Assembly: GCF_900104795.1 (NCBI RefSeq)
Contig: NZ_FNTG01000002.1
Location: 1,736,001-1,800,000 of the forward strand
Source of the DNA: Burkholderia sp. WP9
GTDB taxonomy: Bacteria; Pseudomonadota; Gammaproteobacteria; Burkholderiales; Burkholderiaceae
Reading direction: 5' to 3'
DNA: 64,000 nucleotides
Of the stretch, positions 1 to 7,821 are shown piece by piece. The position numbers and the translations under genes are program-made. The notes under the pieces are model-generated. The model was not told the origin of the DNA. It saw only the letters and a list, made by a program, of their open reading frames with translations, and did not search any database. Numbering within the stretch: position 1 is the first letter of the stretch; the number at the start of each line of letters is the position of its first letter.

Positions 1-1
1 A

Positions 2-124
2 GCCACGCAGCAGAACGCTACGATTGTCGGCGAAGCGGAACTTGCAGCGGCCGAGTTGCGCGATCAGGCCGCGCGCCTTGCGCAGGTGGTCAGCGTGTTC
101 AAGCTGGAAAGCGCGCGCAATTGA
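2..124 (+). CDS. Methyl-accepting chemotaxis protein, C-terminal fragment (partial)
   Basis: This is the last 40 codons of a gene that begins outside the window. The visible residues start TQQNATIVGEAELAAAELRDQ in style and end VFKLESARN, which is the usual end of a methyl-accepting chemotaxis protein: the final helix of the signalling hairpin (QQNA) followed by a short tail ending in a VSVFKL-type segment. It closely resembles the ends of the two complete chemoreceptors in this window. The ligand is unknown because the sensor part is not present. Confidence 0.8.
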   Translation, partial: ATQQNATIVGEAELAAAELRDQAARLAQVVSVFKLESARN

Positions 125-209
125 GGGTGAGCATCGCGGCACGGCGTTGCGTGCCGCAGCGCGCCGCGCGCCGTTGCAGCAGCAACAGCGTTTCTTCAAT
201 ACACCCGCT

Positions 210-863
210 TCAGAATTCGACGTCCAGCTCGTCGATCTCTTCCACTTCCTGTTGCGCGTCGGCGATCCACTCCTGCATCTCGGGCAGCGCCATGATCCGC
301 TGTCCGTATTCGACGATTTCCGGATCGAGTTTGACGTCGTAGGTGACGAATCGCGTCACCACGGGCGCGTACATCGCGTCCGCCGTGGTCCGCTCGCCGA
401 ACAGAAACGGCCCGCCATACTGCTTGAGGCACTCGCTCCAGATCGTCACGATCCGGTCGATGTCCGATTGAGCGCGCGCCCACACCTTGAAGCCTGGAAA
501 ATGCGCTTTGAGGTTCATCGGCAAGGCCGAGCGCAGGGAGCCGAAACCCGAATGCATCTCGCCGCAAATCGAGCGGCAATGCGCGCGTGCGCGAATGTCT
601 TCTGGCAGCAGCTTCGCGTCCGGTTTGAGTTCGTTCAGATATTCGGCAATCGCCAGCGTGTCCCAGATCTCGATGCCGTCGTGAACGAGGCACGGCACCA
701 ATATCGATGGCGACAGCAGCAGCAGTTCGGCGCGTGCCGCTGGATCGTCGATCGGCATGACGACTTCTTCGAAAGGCAATCCGCTGAACCGGGTCAACAG
801 CCAGCCGCGCAACGACCACGACGAATAATTCTTGCTGCTGATAGTGAGCGTGGTATTCGCCAT
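210..863 (-). CDS. Glutathione S-transferase family protein
   Basis: A 217-residue cytosolic protein of normal GST length. Residues 1-80 look like the thioredoxin-fold glutathione-binding half, with SSKNYSSWSLRGWL near the start (the serine is the likely catalytic residue), a VP cis-proline in ILVPCLVHDG and the AIAEYL helix. The rest is the all-helical C-terminal domain. The ATG at 863 is chosen because GGAGGAGAAT lies just upstream; a longer reading to 977 lacks such a site. It is divergent from phaZ. GSTs of this type conjugate glutathione to electrophiles or isomerise them; the substrate cannot be read from sequence. Confidence 0.88.
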   Translation of the reverse strand: MANTTLTISSKNYSSWSLRGWLLTRFSGLPFEEVVMPIDDPAARAELLLLSPSILVPCLVHDGIEIWDTLAIAEYLNELKPDAKLLPEDIRARAHCRSICGEMHSGFGSLRSALPMNLKAHFPGFKVWARAQSDIDRIVTIWSECLKQYGGPFLFGERTTADAMYAPVVTRFVTYDVKLDPEIVEYGQRIMALPEMQEWIADAQQEVEEIDELDVEF

Positions 864-1024
864 ACGATTCTCCTCCAGATGAGGCGTTCGGTCGACGCCT
901 GACGCCGTGCGTGCACGTTGCCGTGCGCGCGCGCACCAAAGCGCGGCAATTTCGGCCCGTTGCCCTGACTCGCGCAAATGCTATGCCAACGTGCAGGCAG
1001 GGCCGCCCCCGTGCTTATGCTGAT

Positions 1025-1040
1025 TGGCACATGACTTGCC
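1025..1040 (+). promoter_or_regulatory. Sigma-54 (-24/-12) promoter for phaZ
   Basis: TTGGCACATGACTTGCC (1024-1040) matches the RpoN consensus TGGCAC-N5-TTGC with GG and GC separated by exactly 10 bases. The expected transcription start is near 1051, giving a short leader before the phaZ ATG at 1082. No activator gene is adjacent. Identification is by eye from the consensus. Confidence 0.75.
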
Positions 1041-1081
1041 TCTATTTGGGTTCCATCCTCTTCAGCATTCGTGCGAAGGTT

Positions 1082-2542
1082 ATGAACCTGTTCGCATATC
1101 CCACATATCAGGCTTTCGCCGACATGATGCTGCCCATGCGGCACGGTGCGGCACTGATGAATCATTCGCTCGACGCGTGGCCCGCGTTCGGCGAAACGTC
1201 GCATGGCCGATCGATCCGCGCCGCCTGCGAATTGTTGACACTCGCCGGTCTCACGCCCGTGCGGCCGCCGTTCGACATCGATAGCGTGGTGTCAGAGGGC
1301 AAATCCGTGGCGATCGTCGAAGAAGTCGCGGCGCACACGCCATTCTGCTCGCTGCTGCATTTCCGTAAGCAGACCCCGCCGTCGGTGCCGCAGCCCCGTG
1401 TGCTGGTGATCGCACCCATGTCCGGTCACTTTGCGACACTGCTGCGTGGCACTGTGCGCACCATGCTGACCGAACACGACGTCTACATCACCGACTGGCA
1501 CAACCCGCGCGACGTTCCATTGAGCCAGGGCCGCTTCGGCTTCGACGAATTCGTGCAGCACGTGATCGACTTCACTGAAGCGATCGGGCCCGGCGCGCAT
1601 CTGCTGGCCGTGTGCCAGCCGACAGTCGCCGCGCTGGCTGCGGTCGCGCTCATGGCCGCCGACGATCATCCCGCGCAGCCTGCGAGCATGACGCTGATGG
1701 CCGGTCCGCTCGACACCCGCATCAACCCGACGCGCGTCAACGACCTCGCGAAGAGCAAGCCGATCGAGTGGTTCGAGCAGAATCTGATCAGCGCGGTGCC
1801 GTTCGGTTTTGCGGGCGCGCACCGGCGCGTGTATCCGGGCTTCGTACAGTTGACCGCGTTCATGGCGATGAATCTCAACCGCCATCTCGATTCGTTCGAG
1901 ACGATGCATTACGAACGCGCCAAAGGCGATCCTGCTAAAGCCGACACGATTCACACGTTCTACGAAGAATACTTCGCGACGATGGACCTGACCGCCGACT
2001 TCTACCTGGAAACCGTCGATACGGTTTTTCAGCGGCATGCGCTGCCGATGCATGCGCTCGAAGTCAAGGGGCGTCTCGTCGAGCCGTCGAAAATTCGCCG
2101 CACGGCCTTGCTCACGGTGGAAGGCGAGAAGGACGATATCTGCGCCGTCGGGCAGACGCTCGCGGCGCAAGACATGTGCGACAAATTGCGGCCCTATCTG
2201 AAGACGCACCACGTGCAGACCGGCGTCGGGCATTACGGCGTGTTCAATGGACACCGCTGGGAGCGGCAAATCTATCCGCGCGTACGGGCCGTGATTTACG
2301 ACAATGAGCCGCGCGCGGTGTTGGTCGGATCGCGGGCGCGCACGATCCAGCCAGTGCCCGCGGCCAAGGCTGCCGAGGTCACGGCGGCAGCGCCGGCCGC
2401 GACGGCGGTGGTCGATGTGGAAGTGGATGCGGCGGTGAGGGTCGGGTCGAATGGATCGGGTGCTGCGCCGAGTGAAAGTTCGGCCGCTGCCATCAAGCCG
2501 CAGACGCCACGCGCTCCGCGCAGGCGGCCGCCTGCAGCGTAA
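1082..2542 (+). CDS. phaZ: Intracellular poly(3-hydroxybutyrate) depolymerase
   Basis: A 486-residue enzyme that releases 3-hydroxybutyrate from intracellular PHB granules. Family knowledge: the cytosolic Ralstonia-type PhaZ uses a Cys-Asp-His triad. Here Cys178 lies in LLAVCQPTVAA, Asp351 in VEGEKDDI and His384 in TGVGHYGVFNG, each a few residues from the Ralstonia positions. The ATG at 1082 follows GAAGGTT; codons upstream to 911 are unlikely since they would overlap the promoter. The conserved enzyme ends near residue 412. A further 74 residues form an Ala/Pro-rich low-complexity tail ending in a basic PRAPRRRPPAA. A sigma-54 promoter match lies directly upstream. Confidence 0.93.
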   Translation: MNLFAYPTYQAFADMMLPMRHGAALMNHSLDAWPAFGETSHGRSIRAACELLTLAGLTPVRPPFDIDSVVSEGKSVAIVEEVAAHTPFCSLLHFRKQTPPSVPQPRVLVIAPMSGHFATLLRGTVRTMLTEHDVYITDWHNPRDVPLSQGRFGFDEFVQHVIDFTEAIGPGAHLLAVCQPTVAALAAVALMAADDHPAQPASMTLMAGPLDTRINPTRVNDLAKSKPIEWFEQNLISAVPFGFAGAHRRVYPGFVQLTAFMAMNLNRHLDSFETMHYERAKGDPAKADTIHTFYEEYFATMDLTADFYLETVDTVFQRHALPMHALEVKGRLVEPSKIRRTALLTVEGEKDDICAVGQTLAAQDMCDKLRPYLKTHHVQTGVGHYGVFNGHRWERQIYPRVRAVIYDNEPRAVLVGSRARTIQPVPAAKAAEVTAAAPAATAVVDVEVDAAVRVGSNGSGAAPSESSAAAIKPQTPRAPRRRPPAA

Positions 2543-2664
2543 TGCGCGTTTCTTGGTGCTTTCGTGGCGCTTTCCCAGCGCCTTTAGCGGCGCTGTGTCG
2601 GCGGGAGGTCTGCGTGCGTGGCCGCGCGTTGATGCGCGCTGCACACGCAGACGCGTTCCCTTCG

Positions 2665-3099
2665 CTATGCCGCGACGCCCTTCCAGGGCGTCACCGCCGG
2701 CACGTCACACGGCCCTTCGACGTCGATCGATTTGAAATCGGCCGGTGAGACGATTTCGATGTACTCCATATCTTCCGAATAATCGAACAGATAGTGAACG
2801 ATGCCCGGCGCCTGATGCACGCAATCGCCGGCGGCGACGAGCGTCTCCTTGTCGCCGTACATGAAGCGCGCCCAGCCCTTCAGCATGATCACAATGTGGA
2901 AATCGGCCTCATGACGGTGCCAGCCGGTGCCTTGCTCTGGTGCGTGATTCGCCTTGACGAGTTGCGCGAGCACCTTGCCGCCGGTCGCCTGCGCGATGCC
3001 TAAATCACGGTAGAGAAAAAAGTCGCGTAAGCCCTGATCCACGTAGGACGTGTCTTGCGGACGGACATGGCTGAATTGCGTGGCGAATTCGGTGGACAT
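2665..3099 (-). CDS. Cupin-domain protein
   Basis: A 144-residue single-domain cupin. The metal-binding motif 1 is visible as GTGWHRHEADFHIV (two His and a downstream Glu/His pattern), and motif 2 as APGIVHYLFDYSEDMEYIEI with His. GAGGAG lies 9 bases upstream of the ATG at 3099. The next gene upstream on the same strand is a flavin reductase-like protein 170 bases away, so co-transcription is possible. Small cupins of this kind may be dioxygenases or isomerases, or may bind small molecules. The exact reaction is unknown. Confidence 0.82.
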   Translation of the reverse strand: MSTEFATQFSHVRPQDTSYVDQGLRDFFLYRDLGIAQATGGKVLAQLVKANHAPEQGTGWHRHEADFHIVIMLKGWARFMYGDKETLVAAGDCVHQAPGIVHYLFDYSEDMEYIEIVSPADFKSIDVEGPCDVPAVTPWKGVAA

Positions 3100-3268
3100 G
3101 ATCGCGCTCCTCGCGAGTGAGCCGGCAGTTGAAAACGACGCATTGGAGCGTCGGTTGCAAGCATCAAGCGGGCCAGTCCACTGGAGCCGGTTTTGCACGA
3201 TTCGCAGGCGCTGCGCTGATTGCCGCGCCGCCTCGCGCGGCGCGATCTGGTTTCAAACGCTGCGGTGC

Positions 3269-3880
3269 TTAGGCGCTCGGGCGGAACATCTGGAACATGT
3301 CGCCGATTTCCGCATAGTCCCCGCGATAGCCGGCGCGCATGATCGGCTGCGCCGCATGCGTGTCGAACAGGCCGTCTTTCAGATAGGCCTCGTTGATGTG
3401 CACGCCGACCACCTGGCCGAGCGACAGGTAGTTGTCCATCGGTTTGCCGTCGAGTGTATGCAGACGCACCACTTGCAGCAACTTGCACTCGAGCGCGGCC
3501 GGCGATTCGGCGACGTGCGGCACGGCGACGTTACGGCCCGGCGCAGGCGTGAGACCCGCGAGTGCGAATTCGTCGACAGACGGCGCGACCGGCGCCGACG
3601 AACGGTTCATCTGCTCGGCGAGCGGTTTGGTGGCCAGGTTCCAGACGAATTCGCCGGTGGCTTCTATGTTGGTGACGCTGTCTTTACGACCTTCGCTGCA
3701 AAAACCGATGATCGCCGGGAAGGTGGCGAACGCGCCGAAGAAACTGTATGGCGCGAGATTCAAAGTACCTTCGGCGTCGCGCGACGAAATCCAGCCGATC
3801 AGCCGCGGTGCGACGATGGCTTTGAAGGGATCGTGCGCAAGGCCGTGGCCCGTGGCGGGATCGTAGAAGTAGTGGGACAT
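3269..3880 (-). CDS. Flavin reductase-like, FMN-binding split-barrel protein
   Basis: A 203-residue protein of the flavin reductase domain family. Typical features are RLIGWISSRDAEGTLNLAPYSFF (the split-barrel FMN pocket near residues 26-48), the GRKDSVTNIEATGEFVWN-type segment and the C-terminal LSLGQVVGVHI strand. Such proteins bind FMN and act as flavin reductases or flavin-dependent oxidoreductases. The ATG at 3880 starts the conserved block MSHYFYDPATGHG; an in-frame ATG at 3931 would add 17 residues of no family similarity. Neither has a clear ribosome-binding site. It precedes the cupin gene on the same strand. Confidence 0.85.
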   Translation of the reverse strand: MSHYFYDPATGHGLAHDPFKAIVAPRLIGWISSRDAEGTLNLAPYSFFGAFATFPAIIGFCSEGRKDSVTNIEATGEFVWNLATKPLAEQMNRSSAPVAPSVDEFALAGLTPAPGRNVAVPHVAESPAALECKLLQVVRLHTLDGKPMDNYLSLGQVVGVHINEAYLKDGLFDTHAAQPIMRAGYRGDYAEIGDMFQMFRPSA

Positions 3881-4069
3881 GGCGCTGAGTCGGCTTGACG
3901 GATTGAGGCTGGATTGTGGGCTAGAGGGCATTTATACAGCAGAGCGGCGGCCGCTGCTGGGCATGGCATTTCCCGCAAGGCACCCCGCGCCATTTCCGGT
4001 GAGGCCGTGATGATGCGCAAGAAGCCTCGCCCCCGTTCCGCAATCAGCCGCCGTCGCCGTGTCCGTTCA

Positions 4070-4984
4070 TCAACCGCGACTGATCACGCGGCGGCGTCCT
4101 TCTTTCACCTGCGCCAGATGCGCGTCGTCCCATTCGTAGAAACCGGCGCCGCTGCGCACGCCGACGCGCCCCGCGTCGACCTGCTCGCGCAATAAGTCGA
4201 GCACGTCTTCGTCTTTGGCCAGTTCGGGCATCAGATGCGTGGAGATATCGAGGAAGGTGTCGAGCCCGCCCATATCCGCACCCTCGAGCGGCCCAACGAT
4301 CCCCCAGCGGCGTCCGAGCGACGCCTTCATCACGCGGTCGACCACGTCAGGCGTCGCCGCCCCGGAGCGGACAATGTTCAACGCCTCGCGCAGCACCGCG
4401 AACTGCAAGCGATTGCCGACAAAGCCCGGAATCGCCTTCGCCAGCACCACCGGCTCCATGCCGATCGCGCTCATCAACGCGGCGGTCTGCTGGGTCACTT
4501 CCGGCGCGGTCGCCGTGCCCGGCACGACTTCAACGAGCGGAATCATGTGCGGCGGGTTCCAGAAATGCGCGATCACGAAGCGCTCTTTCGCGCGCAACGG
4601 CGTGACCAGTTGATCAGGCGGGAAACCGCTGGTATTGCTCGCGAGAATCGCGTCATCGGAGAGCAACTCAGTCAGCGCCGCATACAGGCGATGCTTCAGT
4701 TCGAGCACTTCGGGAATGGCCTCGATCACGAATTGCGCCGACGCCATCACGTCGAGTTGCGCATGGGTTTCGATGCGCGCCAACGCCGCTTGCCGTGCCG
4801 CCTGATCGATGCGCCCGGCGTCGATCAGCTCGTCGAGCACCGCTTCCGCTTTCGAAGCAACGCTCGCAAGACGCGCCGGATCGACGTCGTGGACGATCGT
4901 TCTGTGTCCGTGCAGCGCGCTTTGCGTCGCAATGCCGACGCCCATCAATCCTGTGCCAACTACCCCTATGACTGCCTTGTCCAC
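4070..4984 (-). CDS. 3-hydroxyacyl-CoA dehydrogenase family protein
   Basis: A 304-residue NAD-dependent dehydrogenase. The Rossmann motif GVVGTGLMGVGIA is at the very N terminus, followed by ASNTSGFPP and HFWNPPHMIPLVEVVPG (catalytic His region) and the C-terminal dimerisation domain GNRLQFAVLREALNIV. It oxidises 3-hydroxyacyl compounds to 3-oxo compounds, either CoA thioesters or free acids such as gulonate-type or carnitine-like substrates. A GTG at 4984 with GGGAGAG seven bases upstream is preferred to the ATG at 5023, which has no ribosome-binding site and would add an unusual basic leader. It stands alone, so the pathway is unknown. Confidence 0.88.
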   Translation of the reverse strand: MDKAVIGVVGTGLMGVGIATQSALHGHRTIVHDVDPARLASVASKAEAVLDELIDAGRIDQAARQAALARIETHAQLDVMASAQFVIEAIPEVLELKHRLYAALTELLSDDAILASNTSGFPPDQLVTPLRAKERFVIAHFWNPPHMIPLVEVVPGTATAPEVTQQTAALMSAIGMEPVVLAKAIPGFVGNRLQFAVLREALNIVRSGAATPDVVDRVMKASLGRRWGIVGPLEGADMGGLDTFLDISTHLMPELAKDEDVLDLLREQVDAGRVGVRSGAGFYEWDDAHLAQVKEGRRRVISRG

Positions 4985-5132
4985 GCCGCTCTCCCGCTGC
5001 CGTCGATAAAAGCTTCGAAGCATAGCGCAGCGCGCCGATTCTCAAGGCCGAACGCGACAAAGCCGGTCTTCCGCGAGGAAGGACCGGCTTTGTGCGCTTC
5101 ACGCCGCGTCGCGCGGCGCCGTCATTCGGCCA

Positions 5133-5435
5133 TTAGTAGCGCTGCGGCGGCGGACGATGGTCGCCGTGGTGGTGCGGGTCGTAATCGTGCGGGTGATGGC
5201 GCATCCAGTCGTCATGAGCCCAGTAGCGGTGGCCGTCGTAGTAACGATCGCCATGCCAGCCGATATTGATCGACACGCCCACCGGCGTCATGTGCGGCTG
5301 ACCGTAGACCGCCGGTCCCGGACCGTTCTCCACGACCACCCGTTCCTGGGCGAATGCGCTGCCGGCTGCGAGCAGCGCGCCGCCCGCCAGCAGCGTTGCA
5401 ATGATCGAACGCGATGTCTTGTTAAAGGTTTTCAT
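5133..5435 (-). CDS. Small exported His/Tyr-rich protein
   Basis: A 100-residue protein with a clear Sec signal peptide (positive N terminus, ATLLAGGALLAAGSA core, cleavage after AFA about residue 29). The mature part has about 70 residues and is rich in His, Asp, Tyr and Pro, with many HH and DPHHHGDH-like runs that could bind metal. The start is well supported by GGGAGGTCACA before the ATG. It is probably periplasmic. Another gene in this window, at 60386, encodes a protein of the same style (signal peptide, then Tyr/Pro/His/Arg-rich tail). Function is not known. Confidence 0.8.
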   Translation of the reverse strand: MKTFNKTSRSIIATLLAGGALLAAGSAFAQERVVVENGPGPAVYGQPHMTPVGVSINIGWHGDRYYDGHRYWAHDDWMRHHPHDYDPHHHGDHRPPPQRY

Positions 5436-5756
5436 TGTGACCTCCCATCAAAGTTTTGTATCAAGCCGGCGTCCGTGCTCGTTCGGCCTCGAACTGCAAT
5501 GTCAGGCTCGAACCAGACGCCGTACGCTTGAGACCAACTTTAGCGGCGCAAACCGCGTGAAGACGTGAGCACTTGTAAGCGCTCATTTCAAAGAAAGGGA
5601 CGAATGAACGGTCAGCGTTTTAGCGGTCTACGCCCGTCCGTCAGGCCATGCGAGATGATTTGACCGTGCGGCAAACCGGCGCAGTGTCAGCCGCCGTTAC
5701 ATTCATTCCGGGGTAGAAATATTCGGACAGCAGGCCTGCGGGCGAAAAATGGGCCC
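5436..5756. other. Intergenic DNA, no gene seen
   Basis: This stretch is upstream of the exported His-rich protein and downstream of a terminator. It presumably carries that gene's promoter. No convincing coding sequence, repeat or promoter was recognised. Confidence 0.5.
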
Positions 5757-5799
5757 CAAAAAACAAAAGCCACGGTACGCGTTTCGCGAACTGTGGCTT
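5757..5799 (-). terminator. Rho-independent terminator of the 52-residue protein gene
   Basis: Read on the minus strand, AAGCCACAGTTCGCG and CGCGTACCGTGGCTT form a 15-bp stem with one mismatch and one G-U pair around a 3-base loop. It is followed by TTTTGTTTTTT. It lies about 75 bases beyond the stop codon of the small gene at 5874. Confidence 0.8.
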
Positions 5800-5873
5800 C
5801 AATCATGCGATGCGCACCCGAAGTGCGCGCCCGTACGCGGTAATCCGCGCCTCAGGCCGGTGCAGCGTGGCTT

Positions 5874-6032
5874 TTAGTCGGTCAGCTTGATGCCGAACAA
5901 CGTGGCTTGTGCCCTGCGCACGCGTTCTGCTTCGCGGCTGCGTGCTTCGTACGAGTACTCAGCGTCCAGCGGCAGATGGGGCGACGCAAAGAGGTCGCTG
6001 ACCTTTTGGAACAATGCAAAGATGAAGCTCAT
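5874..6032 (-). CDS. 52-residue protein of unknown function
   Basis: A short gene encoding MSFIFALFQKVSDLFAS at its start and a charged middle (EYSYEARSREAERVRR) ending TLFGIKLTD. GGGAG lies seven bases before the ATG, a good intrinsic terminator follows, and two operator-like boxes lie upstream, so it is a complete small transcription unit. The first 17 residues form a hydrophobic, possibly amphipathic helix; the rest is predicted to be a charged helix. The family is not recognised with confidence, though small proteins with this hydrophobic-then-Arg/Glu pattern are common in Burkholderiaceae. Role unknown. Confidence 0.8.
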   Translation of the reverse strand: MSFIFALFQKVSDLFASPHLPLDAEYSYEARSREAERVRRAQATLFGIKLTD

Positions 6033-6062
6033 GGCGACTCCCGGTTGGTTACTGCATTAGCT

Positions 6063-6099
6063 AGGGTTTTCCCTTAAGAAGCATTATAGGGTTTTCCCT
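6063..6099. promoter_or_regulatory. Twin AGGGTTTTCCCT boxes, candidate operator
   Basis: AGGGTTTTCCCT occurs at 6063-6074 and again at 6088-6099, exactly 25 bases apart start to start. Each box is an inverted repeat (AGGG-N4-CCCT), extended in the second copy to TAGGG-N4-CCCTA. They lie 31-67 bases upstream of the small gene start at 6032, in the position of its promoter. Confidence 0.6.
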
Positions 6100-6289
6100 A
6101 GAGTAACGCTAGTGCAATGCAGCAATTTTTTGGCGTGGCGTCTTGTCACGGCGCATTTCCCACATTGTGCGTCGCATCATGACAACGTCCCCGTTTTCGG
6201 GCATTCAGGGCCGGAAGGGAGAGTCGCGCGCAGCGCGGTCTTGACGCGATTTCTGTTGAAACCGGCTTTGAGAGGGGAAGGGAGCAAGA

Positions 6290-6334
6290 GCACCGCCGGT
6301 CGGCGATCGTTGTTCGGATCGCCGCGGCCGGTGC
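6290..6334 (-). terminator. GC-rich hairpin, possible terminator
   Basis: GCACCGCCGG...GGCGATC pairs with GATCGCC...GGCCGGTGC, giving a long imperfect stem about 27 bases beyond the stop codon of the gene at 6361. There is no uninterrupted T run, only CTCTTGCTCCC, so this is a weak call. Confidence 0.4.
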
Positions 6335-6360
6335 GTTACCAGCGCGGCGGTCACTGACCA

Positions 6361-7689
6361 TCACTGCGGAATAACCGCTTTCGGCCTATGCGAATGCTGC
6401 GCCCGCGCGGCGCGTTTGGTATGCGCCGCCGTGACGGCAGCTTGCGGAGAAGTGGCGGCGGCGGCCGCGGCCGCGCCGGAAGCGGCACTGGCGGCCGCGG
6501 CATTCGCCATCGCCATATGCGTGTCGAGCAAACTGGCCATCGCCGCTTGCTGGTTCTCCATCATCTGTTCGATGCGATGCTGCTGGGCAGTGGTTTCACG
6601 CGTCAGGCGCATCAGCAACACGGTCTGCGTGATGCCGATCGCAACCGTCACCAGCAACGCGCCCACCACGATCGACAGCATCCACTTCATGCGGCGCGAA
6701 TGATCGGTCGCGGCGCGGCGCTGATCGGCGATCACGCCATACAGCGCGTCGACGGTATCGGCGAAGGCGGTGGCCCGCGCGCGATCGAGTTCCGGCGCGG
6801 CGCGCAGCGCGGCCGCGGCCGCTTCGGCGCGCCGGGCTTCGCGCCACGGCGCGGCGAACTCGGCGCTCGCTTGTGCGGATGCCGATGAATTCGTCGATGT
6901 CTGCGCGGCAGGCGTCGGCTCGGCGGATGCAGCGCTCGCCTGCGCCGAAGCGGTTTCATCCACCGTATTCGGGGGTTCAACTGAAGTCGCTTCTCGCGAT
7001 GCCGAAGCCGATGCCGATGCCGATGCCGCCTTGGCGAAAGTCGCAGCAAAACGTTGCGGCGCATTGCTGCCGCCCAAGGTCTGCGCGGACGCGGCATCAG
7101 TCGACGCACCCGTCGTCGCGCCCGCCTCGGACGCCTGGCGCAGCGCGGTCACGCTGCGCGCCACGGTTGCTGCCGCCATGGCTGGCGTCAACGGCGCCGC
7201 CGGTTTCTCGTCGGCATTAGCATCCGTTGCCGACTTCGTGTCGCCCAAAGCCAATTCACCGACCGGCGAAGCCGTCGCCGCCAGCGGCTCCATTTCGAGC
7301 CCGCTCAGTTGCGCGTTGACCGGCATCGGTTCATCGGACTTCGCGGCGCGGGGCGCGCGGCGCGCCGAGCGCGCGTCGAGCGGCCCGCTGTCGCCGGCAT
7401 CGATCGCGCCGACCGCCGCCAGCACTACATCGGGTAACTCGAAACCGTGCAGCGTGCCTTGCCGGATGTCGATATTCATCGCTTCCAGCGTGGCGCGGGT
7501 GGGATCGTCGGGGAACAGGTCGAGCGTGCTGTCGTCGCGAGAGGCGTCGCTCAGTTGCGCGAGACGTTGTGCAGAGCGCGCGGCGCGCGCCAGCTTGTTT
7601 TCAGTTTCGGTCGAGACGGTGGCCTGACGCCGCTTCTTCGAAGCTGTGCGCGAAGGCCGGGACTGCGTGGATGCTACGGAATCTGCCAT
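6361..7689 (-). CDS. Alanine-rich single-span membrane protein
   Basis: A 442-residue protein. The first 110 residues are basic then acidic and could be folded (FPDDPTRATLEAMNIDIRQG). Residues about 120-330 are Ala/Ser/Thr/Pro-rich low complexity and include an SASASASASA run at 222-231. One strong transmembrane segment lies near 335-362 (MLSIVVGALLVTVAIGITQTV). A short coiled segment (QQHRIEQMMENQQ) and an alanine-rich basic tail follow. The ATG at 7689 is the most plausible start, though no clear ribosome-binding site is present. The architecture suggests a surface- or envelope-linked protein. The family is not recognised. Confidence 0.75.
   Translation of the reverse strand: MADSVASTQSRPSRTASKKRRQATVSTETENKLARAARSAQRLAQLSDASRDDSTLDLFPDDPTRATLEAMNIDIRQGTLHGFELPDVVLAAVGAIDAGDSGPLDARSARRAPRAAKSDEPMPVNAQLSGLEMEPLAATASPVGELALGDTKSATDANADEKPAAPLTPAMAAATVARSVTALRQASEAGATTGASTDAASAQTLGGSNAPQRFAATFAKAASASASASASREATSVEPPNTVDETASAQASAASAEPTPAAQTSTNSSASAQASAEFAAPWREARRAEAAAAALRAAPELDRARATAFADTVDALYGVIADQRRAATDHSRRMKWMLSIVVGALLVTVAIGITQTVLLMRLTRETTAQQHRIEQMMENQQAAMASLLDTHMAMANAAAASAASGAAAAAAATSPQAAVTAAHTKRAARAQHSHRPKAVIPQ
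6985..7032. repeat. GCCGAT/GCCGAA hexamer repeat inside a gene
   Basis: A run of 6-base units, mostly GCCGAT with occasional GCCGAA, read on the minus strand as alternating Ser-Ala codons. The same repeat, longer, occurs in the hybrid kinase gene near 51058-51123. Confidence 0.7.
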
Positions 7690-7821
7690 AGAGAAAAAAG
7701 CGGTCGTCGCCGGAAAGCGGGCGCCGAGCACCGCTCGTCAATGCCGTTGGAATTTTTCGAGACCGCATTGTCGCATGGCCGCCCGCGCCCGCCGAAGCCA
7801 TTCGCCGAGGATTTTCCGTTT

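Noticed and set aside
24..902. Long plus-strand frame opposite the GST gene
   Set aside because: It is an arginine/histidine-rich antisense shadow typical of high-GC DNA, and the minus strand encodes a clear GST.
911..1081. N-terminal extension of PhaZ from a GTG at 911
   Set aside because: It would cover the sigma-54 promoter and has no family similarity; the ATG at 1082 gives the normal PhaZ start.
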